Positions 1 through 6,202 of a DNA stretch of 15,799 nucleotides are shown here, in pieces. Below the pieces are notes generated by a model. That model was given only the letters and a program-made list of their open reading frames with translations, was not told where the DNA came from and ran no database searches. The DNA lies in the NCBI GenBank assembly GCA_002498385.1, contig DAHH01000007.1, forward strand, positions 1,563 through 17,361, written 5' to 3'. A program made the translations under genes and the position numbers. Within the stretch, counting starts at the first letter, position 1. Each line of letters begins with the position of its first letter. Source of the DNA: Methanobacterium sp. UBA410 (GTDB taxonomy: Archaea > Methanobacteriota > Methanobacteria > Methanobacteriales > Methanobacteriaceae).

Positions 1-669
1 CACTAAAAATACCAACAACATTAAAAACAACATGAATCTGTTCTCCATCCGGTTTTTCGTGTGTGGATTGGTGACTTTGGATTTTATGCTCTCTTTTCAA
101 GCATTTTATTAAATTACTCCAATCATCAGGGTTAAATTTAGAGATGTTCGATTGAGTTGCTTTCTCATAGTCATCAAAACCATATATCTCCGCAAACGCA
201 GGGTTACACTCAAGAATCTCCCCATCAGGCGTTGCAATAAAATCACCAGTCAAATCCTCATCAAAAAGACGATGATACTTCTCCTCACTACCCTTCAAAG
301 CCTCCTCAGCCCTCTTACGATCAGTATCATCAAAAACATAACCCTTAACCTGAACAAGCTCACCCACATCACTAAAAATACCAACAACATTAGAAACAAC
401 ATGAATCTGTTCTCCATCCGGTTTTTCATGCCAGCTTTGGTAACCATGAAGTTTACATTCCACTTTCAAGCGGAGGATTATATTTGTCCAGTCAGCTGGG
501 TTGAACTGGGAAAAATCAGAGCTGCAGGCTTTTTCACAATCATCAAAACCATATATCTCCGCAAACGCAGGGTTACACTCAAGAACCCTACCACCAGGCG
601 TGGCAATAAAATCACCGGTGATATCATCCTCAAAAAAACTGCGGTATTTCTCTTCACTCTGGGAGATTT
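1..669. repeat. Tandem 369-bp PAS-coding duplication (two units)
   Basis: The sequence beginning at 1 (cactaaaaataccaacaaca) recurs almost unchanged at 370, and the block at 171-218 recurs at 540-587. Both pairs have a period of exactly 369 bp, or 123 codons. Similarity covers roughly 1-300 against 370-669, with the ligand-pocket part of each PAS more divergent (for example the stretches around 60-165 and 430-535). An in-frame duplication of one PAS domain is the simplest reading. More copies may lie beyond the left edge. Confidence 0.85.
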
Positions 670-1057
670 TGTCTATATTCTGGATCTGCACCAAAAATCC
701 AGAATCAATAACAGAAACAGTCCAATCAATAAGGTCTGTTTTGAGTTTTAGGGGTTTGCAAGAATCTTCATTAGTTTCAAGGTGCAGTGGAGCTTGAAAT
801 CTGAGTAATCCATTCTTAGTTAATGCATCCTTTTTTTGAGCGAGGAATGTGTTTTCAAATAGGTTAATATCTGAAGCATCTTCCTTAGGAATTCCCACTA
901 TTTTTAATGCAGATAGGTTAACATCCACCAATTTACCTTCTTTATCATAAATAAGAATTCCTATAGGGGACTTATTGAATATTTCCCCATTGTAATCGCT
1001 CTTAACCTTTATTCCCCCTTGAATTAGATAATCTTGAGATAAATTTAACAGTTTCAA
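1..1057 (-). CDS. PAS-domain sensor protein, partial (C-terminal part lies beyond the left edge; 5' end uncertain or lost)
   Basis: The minus strand is open from about 1120 down to position 1, although no complete ORF is bounded within the window. The translation starts with a divergent PAS-like segment (SPIGILIYDKEGKLVDVN), followed by two close PAS copies, each with SEEKY, then TGDFIATP, LECNPAFAEIYGFDD, and finally HEKPDGEQIHVV. PAS domains of this kind sense ligands or redox state and in Methanobacteriales usually precede a histidine kinase or other output domain. No output domain is visible here because the gene leaves the window. There is no in-frame ATG in about 370 codons and an in-frame TAG lies at 1121-1123. 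The TTG at 1055-1057 is only a candidate start with no clear ribosome site. The gene may therefore be 5'-truncated, consistent with the IS remnant and spacer debris just upstream. PAS content is secure; the start and function are not. Confidence 0.8.
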   Translation of the reverse strand, partial: MKLLNLSQDYLIQGGIKVKSDYNGEIFNKSPIGILIYDKEGKLVDVNLSALKIVGIPKEDASDINLFENTFLAQKKDALTKNGLLRFQAPLHLETNEDSCKPLKLKTDLIDWTVSVIDSGFLVQIQNIDKISQSEEKYRSFFEDDITGDFIATPGGRVLECNPAFAEIYGFDDCEKACSSDFSQFNPADWTNIILRLKVECKLHGYQSWHEKPDGEQIHVVSNVVGIFSDVGELVQVKGYVFDDTDRKRAEEALKGSEEKYHRLFDEDLTGDFIATPDGEILECNPAFAEIYGFDDYEKATQSNISKFNPDDWSNLIKCLKREHKIQSHQSTHEKPDGEQIHVVFNVVGIFS

Positions 1058-1100
1058 TGATCCATTTAATGGAAGTAAATATGTGACATAACTATATAAA

Positions 1101-1126
1101 CTAAGTTCTAAAACTAAGTTCTAAAA
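1101..1126. repeat. Perfect 13-bp tandem duplication
   Basis: The unit ctaagttctaaaa occurs twice in direct succession (1101-1113 and 1114-1126). It sits at the 5' limit of the PAS reading frame, and the in-frame TAG that closes that frame (1121-1123) lies in the second copy. The rest of the 1058-1320 spacer is AT-rich. It shows no convincing gene, only a short open stretch on the plus strand ending near 1260. Confidence 0.8.
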
Positions 1127-1320
1127 AAATTTTTAGTTGATGGTTTGAATCAGCCTGCGGAAAATCCAAATTTCACGCAAGAAACTCCCGACAACAAGAT
1201 CAATGGAACAGGAAAAGGAAGTCTGAAAAGGGAAATATATTTTGAGATTATACATATTTAATGCATTAAGTCTTTTATTTTATTATTTCATTTATTATTT
1301 CATAAATTTTTATTCAATTA

Positions 1321-1347
1321 TAGTTATGTGCATATGTTTTCATACTT
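1321..1347. repeat. IS left terminal inverted repeat
   Basis: It begins TAGTTATGTGCATATG after a flanking TA at 1319-1320. It pairs with the reverse complement of 2379-2405, which begins TAGTGTTGTGCATATA, with five mismatches in 27 positions. Confidence 0.8.
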
Positions 1348-2356
1348 ATTTATGTAATTTTTTTATCCAGTTTTTAGCAAATGAAATTGATTTGGTGAGT
1401 TTATAGAAAGATTCTGATATTTTGGAATTTAATTCTTCTTTTTTAAGTGGTGAAACGGTTGATATGACTCTTTTAACGCTTTTCCATACTAATTCTATTG
1501 GATTAAGATCTGGTGAATATTGGTGGGAGGAATAGAAGGAGTATGTTCAGTTTTTTTGCTTTTTCTTGGACTACGATAGCGCGATGTGTTCTGAAATTGT
1601 CTGGTATGATTACTATTCTCCCAAACGGGTTTTTTTCTCTTATTTTTTTCTAGAAATTTCATGAAATTTTCCTTTTTTTATTATTTTCAGGGAAATCAAG
1701 TACATTATGTCCATTTTATTGTGTAAAAAACCTGTGACTTTTGATTTTAGGTAAGTTGCAACTCTTTTTAGGGGTTTATTTGAATCCCCATAGTCTGGAA
1801 GGAGTTAGAATTAGCTTCTACAGCCATTTGGTCCGCAAATCCAACAATATCTCCTTCAACAATCTCATTTTATGGTTGTTTTTTTAAAATATTCTCTGCA
1901 TTTTCAGGTCTTCTGTAAATCTTGGGGTAGTGGTTTGGCGTATTTCATACCTAAAGATTTCATGATCCGTCTTATTTGCCAAGAAGAGTACTTAACGCCA
2001 AATTCTTTTTTCACAAGATCTTGAACCTCTCGGGTTTCCCAAGTGTCTTTTTTTCTTAAAATTCTTTCTAATTCTTCTTTATCTGTATCAGAAAGTCTGG
2101 AAGGTCTTCCACTTTTTGGTTTAAACAACAAACCTTCATATCCATGTTTATTCCAGGCTTTTAACCAGTTATAACCTGTTGCTTTGGTAACACCTATAAG
2201 ATCCGCAGATCTCTCCACACTTTCTCCCCGATACAAGCTTTTGATGAAATACAGTTTTTTAAGAACTCTAACATCATTTTTCAACCCCCGAATCTTTCGA
2301 TCCAACTCATCAGCAGACAAATGCTTTTCAACATCATAAATTTTCTTCCCAGACAT
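1346..2356 (-). pseudogene. IS630-family transposase, broken by frameshifts and stops
   Basis: The first 150 or so codons from ATG at 2354-2356 are intact and encode a Tc1/IS630 DNA-binding region: a helix-turn-helix (SADLIGVTKATGYNWLKAW) then a GRPSRLSD linker and a winged helix (DLVKKEFGVKYSSWQIRRI). The frame stops at 1904-1906 just after KPLPQD. Past that point the catalytic domain continues in shifted frames. Recognisable pieces are RRPENAEN-like sequence, IVGFADQ with the first acidic residue at 1831-1833, IVIIPDNFRTHRA with the second at 1599-1601, then FLPP and, after another one-base shift, YSPDLNPIELVWKS with the catalytic Glu at 1493-1495. The conserved tail ends at a TAA at 1346-1348. 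At least three frameshifts and two internal stops separate these pieces, so no active enzyme is made. The DDE triad itself is still readable, which points to fairly recent decay. Confidence 0.88.
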
Positions 2357-2378
2357 AATCAATACATATATAACACCA

Positions 2379-2405
2379 TAGTATAAAAATATATGCACAA
2401 CACTA
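2379..2405. repeat. IS right terminal inverted repeat
   Basis: It is the reverse complement of the left terminal repeat at 22 of 27 positions. A flanking TA follows at 2406-2407. It lies just upstream of the transposase ATG, so the element's own promoter is expected here or in the adjacent AT-rich 2357-2378 stretch. Confidence 0.8.
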
Positions 2406-2423
2406 TAATTAAAAAGGGGGGGA

Positions 2424-2690
2424 TTAAGAAGTGGATTTCTCGATCTGGGCATCAAGTTTTGCCTTGGCCCTCTTAAAGGCCGTGAGAAATGTGTCTTCAT
2501 CCTTGATTGGAATGATCTCCAGGCCCAACTTGCGGTGTTCTTCGATCCATTCCACGTTAAATATTGGAATTTCCATTTTTATTGGTTCTGGAGTTGGATT
2601 TACAACTATTAGATTTCTGTAAGGAAATTCTGTTTCAACTATGTAACCTCCAGCACTTATGATATGCTGCGGACTTACAACAAACTTCAT
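2424..2690 (-). CDS. ehbP: Energy-converting hydrogenase B subunit P
   Basis: This is a small soluble protein of 88 residues at the 3' end of the ehb operon. It has no membrane segment, no cysteine motif and no recognised catalytic site. Visible features are VVNPTPEPIKMEIPIFNVEWIEEH in the middle and a charged, probably helical C-terminus (FLTAFKRAKAKLDAQIEK). Identification rests on size, composition and its place after ehbO. EhbP proteins occur in Methanobacteriales and Methanococcales alongside Ehb, and their biochemical role is not established. I prefer the ATG at 2688-2690, which has GGTGA five bases upstream, to the GTG at 2697-2699, which overlaps that ribosome site. The upstream spacer is 105 bp and contains a TATA-like stretch, so separate expression is possible. 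A short C7T5 run follows the stop, directly before the IS element. Confidence 0.75.
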   Translation of the reverse strand: MKFVVSPQHIISAGGYIVETEFPYRNLIVVNPTPEPIKMEIPIFNVEWIEEHRKLGLEIIPIKDEDTFLTAFKRAKAKLDAQIEKSTS

Positions 2691-2725
2691 TTGAATCACC
2701 GGATAAATTTTTTTGAATTTTTTCC

Positions 2726-2758
2726 TTTTTGTGGGTATATTAAATTTTTGTGGATATA
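2726..2758. repeat. Two near-identical 14-bp direct repeats upstream of ehbP
   Basis: Read on the minus strand, TATAYCCACAAAAA occurs at 2758-2745 and 2739-2726, a period of 19 bp. Both copies lie in the ehbO-ehbP spacer. The second copy includes TTTAATATA-like sequence just upstream, which could serve as an archaeal TATA box for ehbP. A regulatory role is inference only. An 11-bp tandem copy (tttattttaga, 2779-2789 and 2790-2800) also overlaps the ehbO stop. Confidence 0.45.
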
Positions 2759-2795
2759 ATGGAACAGTATGAAAGAATTTTATTTTAGATTTATT

Positions 2796-3785
2796 TTAGA
2801 TGAAGGTTGCAACTATTGCAAGTACTCCAAGTATTGAGGAACCCAAAACCACCGGATAGAACTGCCTGTAAGTGAATATTGGCGAAAAAGCACTCACGGC
2901 TGCCATTATTACTGGGAACACCAGTACAACAATCAGAGTCACAATGGAATGCCAGTCAAAGATGTTTGGTGGTATGCCCAGGAACAGAGTTGAAAAGAGA
3001 CTTGCAAGTACAACCATGAGAAATCCTCGGCTTATATAAACATATGCACGGGATTTTGAGGCATATTCAAGTAGGGGCCCCTCTATAACATCTGCTTTGG
3101 CCTTGAGTATTGAGAATGGGTACTCGTTTAGAAGCACCATGTAACCCACAAAGAACACCACTGCACCCAGGACACCGGCCAGGGTGAAAAGCACCGGCCC
3201 GTGAACCTGCTGGTATGCAACGATGTCACTCAGGTAAAGACTTTTTGCCATTACAACCGGTACAAAAAGTGCTATGTAAAGTGGGAAAGAACCGAATGCT
3301 ATCATACGGAATGCTCTTTTTGTACTCAGTTCTTCCAGGAAGGATCTTGGTGCATCTGGGTGTTTGGCCCCCTTAACAATGTCTGGAAACGGCATTTTGA
3401 GGGAGAGTACCGATTTTGAAAGTGAACCCATGAACATGTATATGACCTCTTCAATCTTCAGAAGTCCTACAACTGCTATCAGACCTGCAAAAGCAGCAAA
3501 TGTATACATCTGGGGCATCATGAAGAGGAGTATGAATGCCACAGATAGTATGCTTATAATGGGCAGTGCGTTGTAGAGTCTAGGCATTGGAGACTCTGGT
3601 TTTATCGTCTCCTTGAAGAAAAACTTGATTGGAGCCATAAATCCCGGGCTTGAAACTGGTGGACCCACCCTCTGCTGGATCCTTGCCTGTACAAACTTCC
3701 TTTCCAGTCCTGGAAGCCACAAAGCTATGAAAAACGCCACTAAAAATGTTCCAATTACGGCAATTACTGAGTTTATAACTGTCAT
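2796..3785 (-). CDS. ehbO: Energy-converting hydrogenase B subunit O, NuoH/HycD-like membrane anchor
   Basis: This is an integral membrane protein of 329 residues with about eight hydrophobic segments, matching the NuoH/complex I subunit 1 family in length. The first cytoplasmic loop has the family signature LPGLERKFVQARIQQRVGP at residues 24-42, equivalent to the region of NuoH next to the catalytic small subunit. A second conserved acidic loop (EYPFSILKAKADVIEGPLLEY, about 221-241) corresponds to the NuoH loop rich in functional Glu residues. In group 4 hydrogenases this subunit couples the EhbM/EhbN redox reaction to ion movement in the membrane arm. ATG at 3783-3785 is chosen because GGAG lies eight bases upstream; GTG at 3789-3791 would sit too close to that site. 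It follows ehbN by 75 bp. Confidence 0.9.
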   Translation of the reverse strand: MTVINSVIAVIGTFLVAFFIALWLPGLERKFVQARIQQRVGPPVSSPGFMAPIKFFFKETIKPESPMPRLYNALPIISILSVAFILLFMMPQMYTFAAFAGLIAVVGLLKIEEVIYMFMGSLSKSVLSLKMPFPDIVKGAKHPDAPRSFLEELSTKRAFRMIAFGSFPLYIALFVPVVMAKSLYLSDIVAYQQVHGPVLFTLAGVLGAVVFFVGYMVLLNEYPFSILKAKADVIEGPLLEYASKSRAYVYISRGFLMVVLASLFSTLFLGIPPNIFDWHSIVTLIVVLVFPVIMAAVSAFSPIFTYRQFYPVVLGSSILGVLAIVATFI

Positions 3786-3860
3786 CTCCACTTCTCCTAC
3801 CCATATACTAAACTATTATCCACTCAAAATATCTCTTCAAAGTACTGCTCTTTTATTTTC

Positions 3861-5012
3861 CTATTTATCCAGCCTGATTATCTTAACTGCACGGTCTGTG
3901 CAAGTGAAACATGGGTCGCACTGAACAATTGAAAGCTGGGCATCAGTAACGTGCTGACCTATGCAGGCGTACTGCATTGCCCCTATGTTCGTTATTGAAG
4001 GCGTTCTTATAACTGAGTGTCTGACCCTTCCATCCTGCAGTGCGTAGGAGTGGTAAAGGGTACCCCTTGGAACCTCGATGTAGCTTTTGGTGATTGGAGC
4101 ATCCTGCATTTCCCAGCTTCTGTTGGTTATTTTACCCTCAGGTAAGCCTGCAACCGCCTGCCTTATTATCTTCACAGACTCCAGAATTTCAAACACCCGA
4201 ACAAGAAGGTTTGATTTAACGTCTCCATCGTCCTGAGTTATAACATCGAACTCAAATGGGTCGTAAACTGTCATGTCACGGCGCAGATCCTTTTCAACAC
4301 CTGTAGCACGGAGTGTTGGGCCGCTTGTGCCGAGTTTTATTGCATCCTTCTGTGAAAGTGTTCCAATACCTGTTATACGTGACATTATCATGGGGTCTGA
4401 TACGAACCTGTCTGCAAATTCTGTCATCTTCTCTTCAACTGTGTCCATGCCCTCTTTGAGTTTTTGTATTCTCATTTCGTCCAGTTCACAGCGCGGTCTG
4501 ACCCCCCCTATGATTGGTGCTCCGTACTGAACCCTGTTACCCCCAATCATCCTCAAAAGTTCCATTACAGTTTCCCTGATGTAGAACATCCTCATGGAAA
4601 GTGTTTCATGGCCAAGCACCTCGCATCCGTGGGCCAGGTAAAGCATGTGGCTGTGCATACGTTCAAGCTCCTCCATTATTATTCTGATGTACTGTGCACG
4701 TTCTGGTACTTCAATATTAAGGGCCTTTTCAGCCACCATGCAGGAGTTCCAGATGTGGCTGTTGGAGCATATTCCACATATCTTTTCTGTAAGACTGTTT
4801 GCTTTTTCAACTGGAAGTCCTTCCATTATTCTTTCAACACCTCTATGGTTAACTCCCACTGTGATTTCAGCATCTTTTATGATTTCATCTTCAACGAATA
4901 AACGCACCCTGTATGGTTCGAGTGCTGCGGGATGCACAGGTCCCATTGAGATCTCCGTCTCAATTACTTTTCTATCAACCTTTTCATTGGTCTTCTGGTT
5001 ATCCTCATCCAT
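3861..5012 (-). CDS. ehbN: Energy-converting hydrogenase B large subunit ([NiFe] catalytic subunit)
   Basis: This is the catalytic [NiFe] subunit, which splits or forms H2 and passes electrons to the small subunit. Both cysteine pairs that bind the Ni-Fe centre are present: CGIC at residues 79-82 (with His86) and DPCFTCTDR at 366-374. Other family landmarks are GVNHRGVERIMEG and PRGTLYHSYALQDGRVRHSVIRTPS. Length (383) fits group 4 hydrogenases and the NuoD-like fold. Only nine residues follow the last motif, and Arg rather than His ends it, as in Ech-type enzymes; whether a peptide is cleaved off during maturation cannot be told. ATG at 5010-5012 is preferred, with AAAGGTG a few bases upstream; the GTG at 5016-5018 belongs to that ribosome site. 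A 117-bp spacer with a hairpin separates it from ehbM. Confidence 0.95.
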   Translation of the reverse strand: MDEDNQKTNEKVDRKVIETEISMGPVHPAALEPYRVRLFVEDEIIKDAEITVGVNHRGVERIMEGLPVEKANSLTEKICGICSNSHIWNSCMVAEKALNIEVPERAQYIRIIMEELERMHSHMLYLAHGCEVLGHETLSMRMFYIRETVMELLRMIGGNRVQYGAPIIGGVRPRCELDEMRIQKLKEGMDTVEEKMTEFADRFVSDPMIMSRITGIGTLSQKDAIKLGTSGPTLRATGVEKDLRRDMTVYDPFEFDVITQDDGDVKSNLLVRVFEILESVKIIRQAVAGLPEGKITNRSWEMQDAPITKSYIEVPRGTLYHSYALQDGRVRHSVIRTPSITNIGAMQYACIGQHVTDAQLSIVQCDPCFTCTDRAVKIIRLDK

Positions 5013-5024
5013 AAACACACCTTT

Positions 5025-5047
5025 TTAAGCACTTTTTCAAGTGTTAA
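5025..5047 (-). promoter_or_regulatory. RNA hairpin with GAAA loop directly upstream of the ehbN ribosome site
   Basis: On the transcript strand the segment reads TTAACACTT-GAAA-AAGTG-C-TTAA. This is a nine-base-pair stem with one bulged C and a GNRA-type tetraloop. Its 3' arm ends at 5025 and the AAAGGTG ribosome site follows immediately (5024-5018). It could be an RNA processing or stability element that adjusts expression of the large subunit within the operon. No similar structure was noticed before the other ehb genes. The stem is AT-rich, so its stability is modest. Confidence 0.45.
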
Positions 5048-5129
5048 GCCATTATTTATTGTAATTCTATTATAATTCAACTAAACTATTCATTAATTGT
5101 TAACTGCAATTCCATTGTCCGTTAAATGT

Positions 5130-5576
5130 TTATTTGGCATTGAGTAACTTGGGTAGGGCAGCCACAACCCCAGATAGTATGTCTTCTGGGCGCACTGCAC
5201 ATCCAGGTACCTTTGCATCAACGGGTATGATGTTCTCTACCGGCCCCATAATCTCTTCTGAGGGTATGTCCCCATGGATGTTTTTGTAAACTCCTCCCAT
5301 GAGTGCACATGCTCCTGCTGCCACAACAACTTTTGGTTCTGGGATTGCTTCATACATCTTCCTTAAAGGTTCCTCATTACGCCTTGTTACCGGGCCAGTG
5401 ACAACCAGCACATCAGCTTCCCTTGGATTCCACGTTAAAAAAACTTTGTACTGTTCTGCATCGTATTTTGGTGAAAGTATGCAGTTCACGATCTCAATAT
5501 CACAGCCGTTACATCCTCCAGTGTACACAAGCATTACATGTACGGCTCTTGCCCTTGAATATGATTTTAAACTCAT
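5130..5576 (-). CDS. ehbM: Energy-converting hydrogenase B small subunit (NuoB-like)
   Basis: This is the short electron-transfer subunit that pairs with EhbN and holds the proximal [4Fe-4S] cluster. The 148-residue protein has the four expected cysteines: C22 and C25 in TGGCNGCDIEI, C90 in AAGACALMGG, and C126 in VPGCAVRPEDI. The GPVTRRNEEPLRKMYEAIPEPK segment is also typical of NuoB and group 4 small subunits. It lacks the Tat signal and second domain of uptake hydrogenase small subunits, as expected for a complex I-related enzyme facing the cytoplasm. ATG at 5574-5576 has GAGGGATGAT just upstream. It is separated from ehbL by a 140-bp spacer that contains an open shifted frame. Confidence 0.93.
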   Translation of the reverse strand: MSLKSYSRARAVHVMLVYTGGCNGCDIEIVNCILSPKYDAEQYKVFLTWNPREADVLVVTGPVTRRNEEPLRKMYEAIPEPKVVVAAGACALMGGVYKNIHGDIPSEEIMGPVENIIPVDAKVPGCAVRPEDILSGVVAALPKLLNAK

Positions 5577-5716
5577 ATCATCCCTCTTTAAGGTTATTGT
5601 AATTTTATTGGGTAATTTTTATTTGGTATTCCAACAGACCATCCTTTATCCATTTACTGGACTTTTTACCATGGATTTTCTGCTGCTGAACCTCAGTCGA
5701 ACCTATTCCTTGACCA

Positions 5717-6202
5717 TCAATCCTTTCTTTTCTTTATTATGGTTGAATCTGAAAGGAACTGAGCTATAAATGCAATTTTATCATTTGATATTTTAACAGG
5801 CTTTTCAAGAAGCTCAGATATGTCAGATTCTGCCGCTCCAACATCATTTGGGTGTATGGTTCCTGCCTCCCCGAAAAGGGCATAGATTGGACAGAAATCG
5901 TGGCAGTTGTAACAGTGCACACACTTCAACTCATCGATTTTAGGAACCTGTTTTTTAACAAGGCCTTCCATGAGTTCAACTGGTTCTTCAAGGGGTATCA
6001 TTGAAATTGCACTGGTTGGACAGGCATTACAACATCCACCGCATCCTATGCATGAGGTTTCAGCCACCTTGTCCGTTGGAACCACCCTGCCTTCAAGGAT
6101 TTTGCTTCGTATTTCCATGTCTGTAACACGGTCCGATGCAAAAAAAATCCTTTTTATATTGCTGTACGCTCCTTCCAGGAATATTCTGATTAAATTTTTC
6201 AT
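5717..6202 (-). CDS. ehbL: Energy-converting hydrogenase B subunit L, NuoI-like 2[4Fe-4S] ferredoxin
   Basis: This 161-residue electron carrier has two CxxCxxCxxxCP motifs, at C51/C54/C57/C61 (with an extra C58) and C94/C97/C100/C104, each binding one [4Fe-4S] cluster. An N-terminal segment with hydrophobic stretches (LIRIFLEGAY) resembles the membrane-associating end of NuoI-type subunits. In the complex it should relay electrons between EhbM and the polyferredoxin EhbK or an external ferredoxin. Its ATG (6200-6202) overlaps the ehbK stop in an ATGA, so translation is probably coupled. The protein ends in KKRKD and a TGA, but the next frame stays open for about 37 more codons, so a longer form through frameshift is possible though unproven. 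Confidence 0.9.
   Translation of the reverse strand: MKNLIRIFLEGAYSNIKRIFFASDRVTDMEIRSKILEGRVVPTDKVAETSCIGCGGCCNACPTSAISMIPLEEPVELMEGLVKKQVPKIDELKCVHCYNCHDFCPIYALFGEAGTIHPNDVGAAESDISELLEKPVKISNDKIAFIAQFLSDSTIIKKRKD

Larger units (their letters stand above)
1321..2405 (-). mobile_element. Decayed IS630/Tc1-family insertion sequence
   Basis: The two ends carry imperfect terminal inverted repeats (1321-1347 and 2379-2405; 22 of 27 positions match by eye), each bordered on the outside by TA (1319-1320 and 2406-2407). TA target duplication is the hallmark of IS630/Tc1/mariner elements. The inside encodes a single minus-strand transposase with an intact DNA-binding half and a broken catalytic half. 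The total length of 1085 bp suits the family. The element sits between the PAS gene and ehbP, 16 bp past the ehbP stop. It cannot move by itself because its transposase is disrupted. Related full-length copies elsewhere in the genome could in principle act on its ends. Confidence 0.85.

Noticed and set aside
1..669. Possible CRISPR-like array
   Set aside because: There are only two copies, with a period of 369 bp, and the repeat is protein-coding. No short palindromic repeats with unique spacers occur anywhere in the window.
152..797. Plus-strand open frames across the left end
   Set aside because: They lie opposite the PAS-coding minus strand, and their apparent repeats are just the complement of the duplicated PAS units. 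Composition is poor and no domain is seen.
1118..1260. Short plus-strand open stretch ending GTGKGSLKREIYFEIIHI
   Set aside because: It has no start codon and no recognisable family. It could be the tail of a lost gene, but a 46-codon open stretch in this spacer is not enough to call one.
2431..2622. Plus-strand ORF opposite ehbP
   Set aside because: It is a mirror of the ehbP coding frame with no ribosome site or family match.
4464..5028. Plus-strand ORFs opposite ehbN
   Set aside because: The minus strand carries unmistakable [NiFe] hydrogenase motifs in this interval; the plus frames have no motif and are shadows.
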